Below are positions 47,034 through 57,984 of a DNA stretch of 64,000 bases, piece after piece (position 1 is the first letter of the stretch; every line of letters begins with the position of its first letter). The notes beneath the pieces were generated by a model. That model made no database searches and was not told the origin of the DNA. It saw only the letters and a program-made list of their open reading frames with translations. The DNA comes from Raphanus sativus. Taxonomy: Eukaryota > Streptophyta > Magnoliopsida > Brassicales > Brassicaceae. The DNA lies in contig NC_079511.1 in NCBI RefSeq assembly GCF_000801105.2, positions 22,529,792 to 22,593,791 on the forward strand, written 5' to 3'. A program made the position numbers and the translations under genes.

Positions 47034-47333
47034 ATGAATCGTAAGGTGCGTCAGAGAGTTGATGAAGATGGTGAGGATATGAGTAGTAGTCAGAGAGTTG
47101 ATGAAGATGGTGAGGATATGAGTAGTAGGGTGTGTCAGAGAGTTGATGAAGAAGATAAGGATATGAATCATAGGGTGGTGCGTCAGAGAGTTGATGAAGA
47201 CGGTAAGGATAAAGTGGGTTCACCAAGCTATCTTCTGACTGGTGATGAGGTTATAGCACCAAAGATTCAAGAGTCTATGGATATGACTAGTTTGACTTAT
47301 GACGTAATGTTTCATGTGTTTACTCTATTGGAC

Positions 47334-47617
47334 AACCGCGACCGAGCTAGCTTAGCATCAACATGTGACTGTGGCTGCTCTCTCTTGGACATCCTCTTGC
47401 GTGTTTTGCATTAGCATGAGAAACACCTTAGCTCCATGGCTCTGCCAGAAACTGTTCGATCCTAGTAAGTTGTTGTCTGCCAAATGTAGAAGCGTACGAA
47501 AAAGGTTCCACTCAAGCCAAACCGGTTAAGTTAGGTAACTTCTCCCAGCTCTCAGCTGAAACTCTCCATTTAATGTTCGATGTCCCGGTGACATCAAGGT
47601 AGCAAAGATAAACCACT
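47334..47617 (+). repeat. Left arm of a long inverted repeat
   Basis: Pairs with 47775-48064: AGTGGTTT, TTTGCTACCTTG, GTCACCGGGACATC, TGGAGAGTT, GAGAGCTGGGAGAAG, AACTTAACCGGTTTG, GTGGAACC, GGATGTCCAAGAGAGCAGCC and GATGCTAAGCTA all occur in reverse complement. By eye more than 85% of bases pair over about 285 bp. Most of this arm is antisense to the ARABIDILLO-like leucine-rich region; its first 40 bases are F-box in sense. Confidence 0.9.
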
Positions 47618-47774
47618 TCTCCATGCCGCACAGGTAGATGCTAAGTTAGCTCGGTCGTGGTTGTCCAGTAGAGTAAACATGTGAAGCATCAGGTGGAGAA
47701 ACCTCACCTATTCTCCTTATCTGTGGAATTCCTTGGATCTTCGCGCTCACATGTTTGATCTTTCATCAGCAGCT

Positions 47775-48064
47775 TGGAGAAGTGGTTTCTCTTTGCTACC
47801 TTGCTGTCACCGGGACATCAAATATTAACTGGAGAGTTGCAACTGAGAGCTGGGAGAAGCTATCTAACTTAACCGGTTTGCCTTGAGTGGAACCTTTCTC
47901 GTACACTTCTACATTTGGCAGAAAACAACTTACTAGGATTGAACAGTTTCTAGCAGAGCCATGGAGGTAAGGTGTTTCTCATGCTAATGCAAATCACGCA
48001 AGAGGATGTCCAAGAGAGCAGCCACAATTACAGGTCGATGCTAAGCTATCTCGGTCGCGGTTAT
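47775..48064 (-). repeat. Right arm of the long inverted repeat
   Basis: Reverse complement of 47334-47617 with scattered mismatches. The 157-bp spacer (47618-47774) itself contains an antisense F-box piece (47638-47695) that can pair with 47308-47365, and a sense piece. Confidence 0.9.
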
Positions 48065-48157
48065 GAATTTCTTGAGCACTGCAACCAGAAACAAGACTCA
48101 ACAAACAGAGATAGCGAGAATGGTCGCTTGGTTATGAGACCAAAAACCATCGAATAG

Positions 48158-49289
48158 ATATGCAATAAAGGGACTTAGAGGACCAAAAACCATGTCATTT
48201 CTATTCAAATTCAATATCGAGTGATGATCAAAGCACGTTATTCAAGAAAAGATACAAGAAAACTGTTCTAAGATCATCAAAAACGAAAAAGAAATATATC
48301 AAAACACATTAAATAGTCACCTCTGGAACAAAAGAGAAGGACTTTATCTTCGTTTATTCTGAGTGACAGAAAAAGAATAAGGAAGACTCTGAGGACTGGG
48401 TAATGAAGGTGAAGAGAGAGAGAGAGACGAGAAGAGAGCTTATATAAGAGCAGATTGTATTTGTAAGAGATGTATCTATCACCTCCTTGGCACGATACAT
48501 TTATATATGCTCTACCAGTCAATACAATAACTCCACTTTTTCTTCTAAAAATTTAAAAGTATTATAAGATATTCATAGTATCTTTTTAATTAGTATTTTC
48601 ATTAATTTTGAAATGCATATCCATACACATTAATCTCTTTAGTGAATACATAGTATTTGTTATTAATTTTTGGGTTTTTTAAATGGTATATGTAGATTTG
48701 TTTATTGATTGTAGCTAAATTTTTAAATGTCAATGGATACACAATCTCTTTATATAAAATTTTTGGTATATAATTACTAGTTAGATTTTTATTAATTATG
48801 CTAATTATTTTTAACAGTAATAACGCATATGATAAGTAAGATATGAGAGACATGTGTCTTGCGCCTTTAGTAATTAAGATTTTTTTCACAATTAATTAAT
48901 GGTTTTTGATGTTTCTTAAACAATTTAAGACTACTAAATTTTTTTCTCTGAAAATGACAATAATCATAAACCATGAATGATAGACATGTGTTCTATATCA
49001 ATATGGGGGTTTCTTCTTTAATAGTTAAGACTTTATTCAAAAGATTGACTAGTAACTCATGTTTTAGAGAAACATCCAAAAAGATGTAACAAAGTAGAAA
49101 AAGAGACCAAAGTACTAAACTAAATCACATACCACACACATTCCTTTACGAGTAAGAAAAGAAAAAATACAAGAGAAAGAGACACCTCATTGGTTGCAAT
49201 TAATAACAAAACATTATTTTCCAACCTCTTAATTTCTGTTTAAGAGAATATAAACTAAAAAATAGGAACCTAAAAAATAGGAACCGATA
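48158..49289. other. Spacer
   Basis: GA tract at about 48413-48430. Minus-strand frames (48522-48277, 48889-48602) have no recognised domain. AT-rich towards the satellite array. Confidence 0.3.
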
Positions 49290-50870
49290 TTGTTCGTTAT
49301 GAATTGAAATAAGAATTTATATTATGATTTATAAAATTAAGGAAAATTTACTGATTTTCAAATCTATTATATTAGTTTAACTAATGTTTACAAATCGGAA
49401 GATTTATCTCGAATTTAAGTGTTTATACTTTTAACTTATTAGTCAATTCAAATCAACTGAAATCAAATTTATTAACAAATATGTATGACTAATACTTAAT
49501 TAATTTATGACTAATTCTTGATTTGAATTAAATTTTATAAATTGTAGACCAAATAAAACCATTTTAAATCTATTTATGTTCGTTTTAATTAATGTTTACA
49601 ATCCAAAGATTTATTTCGAATTTGAGTATTTATATTTTAAACTTGGTAGTTAATTCAAATGTATTGATATCAAATTTATTAACAAATTAGTATGATTAAT
49701 ACTAGATTTATAACTAATTGTTTATTTGAATTAAAAAATTTAAATCGTAAAACAAATAAAACCATTTTAAAATCTATTATGTTGTGTTTAATTAATATTT
49801 ACAGTCTGGGGATTTTATTTTGAATCTGAGTATTTATGTTTTAAACTTAGTAGTCAATTCAAATCTATTGAAATCAAATTTATTAACAATTCTCTATGAC
49901 TAATACTTGATTTATGACTAATTCTTGATTTGAACTAAATTTTATAAATCGTAGACCAAATAAAACCATTTAAATCTATTTGTGTTCGTTTTAATTAATG
50001 TTTACGATCCAAAGATTTTATTTCGAATTTGAGTATTTATATTTTAAACTTGGTAGTCAATTCAAATGTCTTGAAATCAAATGTATCAACAAATCTGTAT
50101 GACTAATACTTAATGTATGCCAAATTCTTGATTTGAATTAAATTTTGTCAACCGTAAATAAATAACACCATTAAATCTATTATGTTGGTTTTAAATAATG
50201 TTTACAATCCAGAGGTTTTATTTCAAATTTGAGTATTTATATTTTAAATTTATTAGTTAATTAAAATCTATTGAAATCGAACTTATTAACAATCCGTAAG
50301 ACTAATCCTTGATTTATGAAAAATCTTGATTTGAATTAAATTTTGTAAATCGTAAAAAAAATAACACCATTTTAAATATATTATGTTGGTTTTAATTAAT
50401 GTTTACATTCAGAGATTTTGTTTCGAAATTGACTATTTATATTTTGAACTTAGTAGTCAATTCAAATCTATTGAAATCAAATTTATTAGTAAATTTATAT
50501 GCCTAATACTTGATTATGACTAATTCTTGATTTGGATTAATTTTTTTAAATCGTAAAACTAATAACACCATTTTCAAATCTATTATGTTTATATTAGTTA
50601 TTTTTGTACAATCCATAGATTTGATTTCAAATTTGAGTACTTATATTTTAAACTTAGTAGTCGACTGAAATCAAATTTATAAAAAAATCTATATGACTAA
50701 TACTTGATTTATGACTAAATATTTATTTGAATTAAAAAAATTATATCGTAAAACAAATAACAAAATTTTTAAATCTAATATGTTTGTTTTAATTGATGTT
50801 TACAATCCGGAGATTTTATTTCGAATTTGAGTATTTATCAAATTTATTAACAAATCCGTATGACTATTCT
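49290..50870. repeat. Tandem satellite, about eight units of roughly 205 bp
   Basis: The anchor TTAATTAATGTTTACAATCC recurs near 49386, 49593, 49797, 50000, 50200, 50401, 50604 and 50798, a period of 194-207. Each unit runs through ATTTATTTCGAATTTGAGTA, TTTTAAACTTAGTAGTCAA, TTGAAATCAAATTTATTAAC, ATGACTAATACTTGATTTA, CTTGATTTGAATTAAATTTT and AAACCATTTTAAATCTATT. Units diverge by perhaps 10-20%. It is non-coding and very AT-rich; the unit is unknown to me. Confidence 0.9.
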
Positions 50871-51165
50871 ACAAAAAAGACTATATTAAATCAGATAAAT
50901 AGTATCAGAAGAAAAAACTGATACTAATTCAAAATAACTTATTAGTAAGTGATGTAAAATAGTGTCTTTACATTAATAATAATACTATCTATTAATATAA
51001 CATCAATTAAATAAAACTGATATAAATTCACATCATTTCCAAATAATCAACAGTAACTATAAATTAGGATCAGTTATTTAACTGATGTTTTGTAATTTTT
51101 ATTAGCATCAATTAAAAAATGATGCAAAATTTACATCAATTATAAAACTGATGTTAATAAAATTA
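50871..51165. repeat. Region rich in ACTGAT/ATCAGT palindromic motifs
   Basis: Variants of AACTGATRT and its complement (for example GGATCAGTTATTTAACTGATG at 51066-51086, AAAACTGATGTTA at 51145) occur at least eight times in both directions. It begins CTACAAAAAAGAC at about 50869, faintly like a CACTA-element end. It is possibly the subterminal zone of such an element, cut by the LINE. Confidence 0.4.
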
Positions 51166-51447
51166 TTCTTCTGAGGCTGGTTTTTCAAACAACTGTCTAC
51201 ATGATTTGGAGGGAGTGCAATGATAAGAAGCATCTTAAGAAGCCTAAGCAATATGGTCAACTGGCTAAAATCATCGACAAAACTGTGAGAAATAGGATCA
51301 TGACTACAGGTTACGCAAAGAAGCCTCGCCTGAAAGGTCTTGTGCAACTCTGGTTTAGGACTCATACATAGAATCAAAGTTCTTTTGTACATAGAACATT
51401 CTTTTCAGTGATGATCAATAAATTTAAAATTTCATCAAAAAAAAAAT
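51166..51447 (+). mobile_element. 5'-truncated LINE: end of the reverse-transcriptase ORF, 3' UTR and poly(A)
   Basis: The frame ending at TAG 51369-51371 has the C-terminal pattern of plant LINE polyproteins: LVFQTTVYMIWRECNDKKH, then IIDKTVRNRIM, then LVQLWFRTHT at the stop. It is followed by about 65 bases of 3' UTR (AATAAATTT) and a run of ten As (about 51438-51447). Only the last 67 codons remain. A zinc-binding/RT tail of this type is usual for non-LTR elements. Confidence 0.8.
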
Positions 51448-52290
51448 ATTTGGAAAACTGACTAATTATCAAGTGCGTTTGATTTTAGTTGTGACTGTAA
51501 TTTTAAAACACTTCAATATATTAGTAATGAAAAAAATCTATATAGGAAATTAAAAAGGAGATTTGAACGGAAAAGAAAAAAAAAACAATTAAGTGGAGTT
51601 TTTGTTCTGACGAAAGAGTGTTTCAGGATCTTTGATTCAGCTGGTACTTGCTACATTTAAAAAACAATTAAAGGGCACTATATATAAATTATCAATCTCT
51701 TGTCTAACAGCATCCCAGGTTTACCTTGCTCCAGCTTGCAGCTCACTTCAGATTCAATCTCTTGGACAATATCTTTAAACCCATGTTTCAACCTTCAAAG
51801 TTCAAACAGACCTCTAGATTTCAATACCAACAAAAGTTCCGGATTCATCAAAGCGTAAGCCACGAAGAACCCTATCATGCAGCACGACCTGCAAGACAAA
51901 AACTTCAAATTATGTTTAGCGGCAAATTACACACGATATGGAAATCACCCTTGATTGAGGAGTTGATATTCTTGTAGATGAGATTGCTTCATCCATGCCT
52001 ACCATGGGATAATCGAGGTATCGAAGAGAAAAGACCGTTTGCAGTTGTTTCTGGGTTATTTTCAACTCACTTTCTCCTCTTTGCCTCTATAAGTAAAGCA
52101 ATAACACACATTAAACAATCAATCACTCATCTCCCTATATCTTATTACAAAACCAAAGAAATAAGCTTACATAAATGAGTGCAGAACTGAAATAAAGATT
52201 CGAGCTTCGGGGGATCTAACCAGCAACTATTACCGAATCCTAATCTGTTTTGCCTTGAATTGTTTCAGATACCAATTTCCATTAACTCAC
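51448..52290. other. Unrecognised gene-like sequence
   Basis: Composition is less AT-rich from 51700 to 52060, and on the minus strand an acceptor-like TTGCAG/GTCGTGC at about 51890 is followed by a short open stretch (VLRGLRFDESGTFVGIE). Plus frames at 51726-51977 and 51978-52178 are open but unlike known families. It probably belongs with the broken frame at 52291-52522. Confidence 0.3.
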
Positions 52291-52522
52291 TTAGCATCTT
52301 GAAAGAAGGATATTCGTCGTGGTAGTTGGCAAATCAGTCTCGTCTCCTCTGTTATCAGACACATAGGACCTTTTCGTTAGAGATTTAGCCGGCACCTCCT
52401 TTACAGAAACAGAAGAAGGCTCCGGAATCTCCGTGGTGGTTGCAGAAAAAAGACCAGAAGAGATTAAGAGAGATCTTGGGGATAAGATTAGGGTTTTGAA
52501 GTGAAGCAGAGATCGCTTCCAT
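52291..52522 (-). pseudogene. Frameshifted N-terminal coding fragment, plastid-transit-like
   Basis: On the minus strand, ATG at 52522 starts MEAISASLQNPNLIPKIS. Close to LNLF the frame shifts by one base and continues as SATTTEIPEPSSVSVKEV to a TAA at 52291. The Ser/Thr-rich, acid-poor start is like a chloroplast transit peptide. I do not recognise the protein, and the frame break suggests it is no longer functional, unless an unseen splice joins the frames. Confidence 0.35.
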
Positions 52523-53157
52523 ATAACCGCAAAGTAGAGAGAGCTTGGTCTGATAGAGAAAAAACAAATGACATGTATAGATATTCAAGTGATGGATGCT
52601 AACCTTTATATTGGTGTAGATACACCGTCTTACAGAGAGCAAACACGCCTTTAATGTAAGATCGTGCTTCACATTGATCTTTGGAGTTAAAAAGACGAAA
52701 AAGTCTATGGATCTGTAACTCTCAGCGTTTCAGCTGATTAGAAGAGGAAACGGAACAACGCAGAAGAACTGTTTTTGGTGTCAGAAATTGAAGAAGAGGC
52801 CAAACCTTAAAACGGTGTGTTGTTCATAAACAATATACGGGTCTCTCGATATAAGGTTCAACTCTGTAATAAAAACAAAAAATGAAACGCAGGAGCCCAA
52901 TGTCTCATTAATGAAATGCAGTGTATAGCAAGAAGGGACATGTGTCGCGCTTACACGAGCTGATTCTGTGACTGGACGCTAAAATAGATTAGAGTCTTAC
53001 CTCAGCTCTCCACATCAGCATTGAACATCTAATATTGTGACATGTGTCATGTCACTATTAAAGCATTTCATATTTTATGTTTAGGTGAACTATGTTGAGT
53101 GAGCCAGATATTTAAGAAGTTCACTGGGTTCTGTTACTGTTTTTCATACAGAGCTAG
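52523..53157. other. Upstream region of the minus-strand fragment
   Basis: Mixed composition. It may contain a 5' leader of the broken minus gene (to about 52800). No other feature is seen. Confidence 0.25.
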
Positions 53158-55730
53158 ATGTTAATAGTTTTTTTTCCTTTGCTGGAGACGCAGAGCAAAG
53201 CCGCCGATTATGATTTTGGTCGATGGTCTTCTCTGTCTGAAACGCTCACGGTCCAGCTTCTCCTCCTCATTGATGCTTCTGAGAAACGTCTGCATTTATG
53301 GCATTCAATCAACTACGTCCACTTCTTGAGCTTCAATCCCTCTTCAATTCATCAATACAATCTTTCTAGACGCTCTCTTTCTACTGTCAAGTCTGTACGC
53401 TTCGTCTTGGTCATTTGATTTAAGTGAATGGATGTAAGAAAGAATCTATAATTCTGTCTTGTGGGTATAGAAAAACAATCTGTCATCTTTTAAACTCTCT
53501 TTGTGTATATTTCTCTGCCCAGCAAAGTCAGATTTTTGGGTACTCATATTCCATGGGAAGATATATTGTCGACAGACATCTCCCTTGAAACTGTCCTACT
53601 GTCAATAGAGATATTATCGCCGATCACCATTAAATCCGGCATAAGATCTCTACCTATCAGTTTACTATATTTTTAATGCTTTTATCATATTTGCTCATGA
53701 TACTATTTTGTTGTTTGGCGCTCAATATGCGTATTTGAGTAGTTGTTCAATAGATTTTCTCTAATAGTTTCGTCACTAAAAACAATTGCAGATTTGGACC
53801 TCACTGCAAACATAGGTCCAACATCTAATTGGACAACAACCATTATATTCAACCATTGAAGAATCAGTTTTATCTCTCTTACCTTCTCTCATTGCTCGGC
53901 CATAATGTTTGCTTCTATTGAAATGGATTTACCAACATCAGTGTCTTTTTGACTAATATATCGGAAGTCTTTGCTTAATGATCTAGAACCGTTTTCGAAC
54001 AAACATAAAATTTCCCGCTGTTCACTTTGTCTCAGGTGATTTGGCAAAGAAGAGCCTAAGACATAACAGATGGAGAGCTAAGGAAAAAAAAGAGGATATA
54101 GACCATCGACACAACAAGTGATTGGTTCACTCCTTTCAGCTTCAGGTTTCTCCTAGATATGTCACGTTATACTCTACCGGATCTTTTTCTCTCGATGTAG
54201 CATTCGTAGTTGGTGGCCTTCCCATGGTAAATATTTCTTCGTTATACTACTTTTTCCAAAAAGAAAATGTGTACTTTGTTAATATAGAGATATTAATAGG
54301 ACATGTTGTGGAGAAATATGGTCCTGAAGCATGTGAAGAAAACAACACGGGCTGAAGCATAGAAACAAGGGGTTATTGTACGTTTTTTAACTCTATGACT
54401 ATGTTGTTAACTGAACCATATTAGATTCGAAAGGTCTGACTTTTCTAAAAAAAAATGTATCTTTGCGTACAGGAACTTGTGTGTTTGTACAATATGAGCA
54501 TGCTACTGACTCACTTGCTAGGGTAATCTGTATAAATACAGAAAATCTACTTCTATCACAGCCTAATTTTTACAAACAAACCCTTAGTCTTGTGGATACT
54601 TTAATCCAAAGTAGTCCGGTGATGTTATTGTTGTTGACAGTGTAATTAAAGTGAATCATATCATATTAATAATGGATCGATGAGTTTGGTCCGTGCTCTT
54701 TATTTCTCTCCTCACGGTTTTATGTTATTTTTTTTTTTAACAGGAGCACTTGAGGATGAGATGGGCGAATGCTCATATGGTTATCCAAGCCAGCTTGATG
54801 AGCCAAACTTTTCATAAACTGAGCCACTATTTGTCGTTATCGCTAACACTTATCATCTTTATAATTCAGGTATAGAACTTATGTAGGTGAGATTATAGAT
54901 AAGTTCCTATATTTTGTGTAATGCAAATCTCTTATGTGAATGTATATTCTCTGCACAATGCTTTATATTCAAGAGAGAGCAACACTTTCTACATTTGGAG
55001 AATTTGGAGGTCCAACAGAATTAACTTGGTTTTTGGGAATTTCTTAAGTTTTATGTGTCTGAATATCAGGTCAAGAAAGGTAATCAAAACCTGGTCACAA
55101 ATTTTGAGTTTAATCGAACTGAGAATTAATCACACGTTCAATGCCTTAAATGGAACATTCTACAATCTAAATGGGAAGAACTACCACGGGGAATCGGCTT
55201 CGGAGATAACTGAATGAACCTGTTTGGTTTCACCATGAAAAGAAGAAGAATTTCCTAAAATGTCTGTGAATGTATGCGTTTCTTTAACATAAAAGCTACT
55301 TGTCTTGAAAATGAGATACCGATTCTTGATAATGTTGTAATGATGAGTCTACTTTTTTTATAAAAATATTGATTCCTTTTTCAGTATTAGTAATGTGGAA
55401 GTAGATTATTCTTGCTTGTGTATAAGTATTATTGGTGTTGGTGACAACCAGAGCGGTAAGCTTTAGCCATTTAATATTTCAAAATTAGATTATTTCAGTT
55501 CCTGTTTTGTCTGATTGTTGGACCATGAAGCTTTTGGTGGAAACGGTCAAAGTAGAAATGAGAATTGTTATGAGAAGTTTCAGAGCTCTGGGATCATATC
55601 CAACAACAGAAGATTCAGTATCTTGGAAAAGAGGAAACTAAAAGATGAGTGCCGTGATGGAATTCTTCATGGACCATTGATGTGGTCATGCCTTCGGGAG
55701 AGAAGGAGACTTGAAACAGAGATGTAATAT
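53158..55730 (+). other. Gene-like plus-strand region of unknown identity
   Basis: Several separate open stretches of fairly normal codon usage occur: 53158-53418, about 54122-54240, about 54755-54815 and 55515-55727. Intron-like T-rich spacers separate them, but no family pattern is seen. The piece at about 54985-55060 (FYIWRIWRSNRINLVFGN) resembles the conserved stretch before the RNase H domain of plant LINEs. The block may therefore be a decayed retroelement with captured or chimeric pieces, or a non-coding transcript. Confidence 0.25.
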
Positions 55731-57772
55731 CTATTTAGGCCAATGCAATCAGAGAGAATAAAATCAAGCTGTGTCAATATTCATTTTCTTCTACTTTGTC
55801 ATTTTATAAGGATTTATGACATTTATATGATTTTGAAGGGTACTTCTCAAAGCCGTACAAAATAGTACGAGTCTCAGATTTATAAAATTAGTTTATAAAT
55901 GATTTGTAAACTTTATAAATACCCTTAAAATCATATAAATAACAACTAAAACAGTAGATTTTCAAATTAACCGAAAATCTAAAAACGAAAGAACATTTCA
56001 TTAGATTGAAAATCTAATATAAAACTGAAACAGCATATATTAAAAAAACATCATTTGTTGTTACATAATATGTACTAATTATAGTTATGACATTACTGAA
56101 ACTATTTTTATATTACTTTAAATAGATTTTTAAAAAACTTTAGACTTTCTTAATAAAAATATATATAATTTTTTTTAATTTCATAATTTTGTGTTCTCTA
56201 AAACAAATATTAGTGGTCTTTTAAATTCACATCAACAAAATTTAATAAAATATAATATGATCTTATAAAGTAAATTTTCATATAAAATAGTTTTAGTGTA
56301 AACTCAACCGTCCGTAGAACGTGCCAAACATCTAGTCTAAAACAGAACATACTCTCTTCTCTTAAACCAAATCAATTAACAAAACATCTAATAACTCATA
56401 TATCTATTTTTCATCAATATTCATTATTACCCATAAAAACAAAAAAAAAATATTTTTTCAAAATTTAGAAATTGTCATATATTTTTTATTTTCTTAACAT
56501 TTTATCCAAATTAATCAACAAACATATAATAATGCAATAAATCTATTTTAATAAATATTTATTTTTAACCAATCAAAATATTGACATCAAAATTTATTAA
56601 TAACTTAGTGAACCAAAAAACATAAATTGAAAAAATAATATATAAATTCTATAAATATAAATTTAAAAATCCATTACGTCATTGTTTTTCAAAATTTATC
56701 ATACTCATGCCTACAAAAATACAAGAAATTAATATAATTAATTTTCTCCTTTTGGACCACCAAATTTAAGCTTATACAAAAAAATGAAGAAAACCATACC
56801 CAAAATTTAAAACATAATCAAACTAATGATTTAGAAAAAAATAGTTAAAAATAAATAAAAAGTAGTGAAAAAAGAAAATGTAACTTAAGTTTGGTGGAAG
56901 TTAGTCAAAAATAGTATTTTCATAAAATTTATATAATATAATGTAAAAAATAAAAATATTAAGATAACTAGAAAATAATAAGAACAAAAAATAAATAAAA
57001 AATATTTTTGCAATATTCTTTCCTCATGTTTCATCGAACTTAGGACACTTAGAAAAAGAATGGGTCTAATGAAATTTGTTTTCTTTCTTTCATTTCACTA
57101 AGTTCGAGCTCAAAAAATTAATATGAAATGATAAATCAAGAACAATGATTAATACATAATCAAAACTATTTTTTACAATACTTAGTATGGAAATTAAAAA
57201 TAACAAAATATAACAAATAAAAATAACAATTTAATAAAATTTGATTTTGGTAAAAAGTCAATCAACAAATAATATTTTATTAAAATACATAAGCTAATAA
57301 AAAAATATGTAAGACATCGAATAATAATAGAAAAACAATTAAAACATAGAATAGAAAAATATATTTATGATAATATTTTCACAAGAAAATAAGAAAATCT
57401 CACATATATATTTCTTCTTTTTTCTTTCTGTCACAATCTTAAGATTTATAGAAATTAACATGAAAATAACGAAAACACATAATAACGTCTCATACATAAT
57501 AAAAACAATTTTTTTTAAAGTAACAAAATGTAATAAATAAAATAATTAAATAACAAATATATTAAATATTATTAAAGCAACGACAAATGCTAATAAAGAA
57601 AACAGAATGATTTTAAAACATCGACTCTCACAATTTTAAAAACACCTTAAAGAAATTTAGGTAGACATCGTTTTACGTGTAACACTATTTTTTTGAATAG
57701 TTTTCTGTAACGTTAAGGAATCAATACAAATTCTACCAAATGCCGCAAAAGACTACCATGTTTGTCATCTTA
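55731..57772. other. Very AT-rich spacer with a possible degenerate Helitron 3' end
   Basis: CGTCCGTAGAACGTGCCAAA and then CTAG (56332-56335) is weakly similar to a Helitron terminus, but the hairpin is poor. The rest is A-rich, with many AATAAAAATAAC repeats and no gene. Confidence 0.35.
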
Positions 57773-57984
57773 GAGCATCTCTAATCCCATTCTATAATTT
57801 ACTCCAAAATTAAAAATGGAATTGGAAATTGAGTAGAAAATGGAGTGATGACCAAAAAATAAAAGCATTACTCTATAAATGGAGTAATGCTTTTATTTTT
57901 TTGTTCATTACTCCATTTCCCACTTCATTTTCAACTCTATTTCTTAATTTTGGAATAAAATATGGAGTGGAATTGGAGATGCCC
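57773..57984. mobile_element. Tourist-type (PIF/Harbinger) MITE forming a near-complete hairpin
   Basis: Starts GAGCATCTCTAATCCCATT and ends AATTGGAGATGCCC, flanked on both sides by the target triplet TTA (57770-57772 and 57985-57987). The two halves are reverse complements throughout, meeting at the centre around AAAAGCATTACTC/GAGTAATGCTTTT (about 57861-57895). The 212 bp would fold into a single hairpin. Confidence 0.9.

Larger units (their letters stand above)
47034..48157 (+). pseudogene. Rearranged ARABIDILLO-like F-box gene fragments
   Basis: ARABIDILLO proteins are plant F-box, leucine-rich and armadillo-repeat proteins that promote lateral root development. The frame from 47034 starts with a basic N-terminus, then four units of a RVDEDG(E/K)DMS-type repeat. 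It continues into a clear F-box (SLTYDVMFHVFTLLDNRDRASLAST, 47285-47365) and breaks off. Further sense pieces follow: WNSLDLRAHMFDLSSAA (47725-47775) and the leucine-rich region GTSNINWRVATESWEKLSNLTGL (47815-47880). Antisense copies of the same regions lie at 47376-47617 and 47638-47695. The gene is thus shuffled into an inverted repeat and cannot make the full protein (over 900 residues in Arabidopsis). A tail frame (48060-48157, RDSENGRLVMRPKTIE) is unrecognised. Confidence 0.8.

Noticed and set aside
46954..47226. Minus-strand Tyr/His/Ser-rich frame with repeats
   Set aside because: It is the antisense of the minisatellite in the ARABIDILLO-like N-terminus.
49290..50870. Possible CRISPR-like array
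   Set aside because: The unit is a continuous 205-bp satellite without repeat-spacer alternation, and this is plant nuclear DNA.
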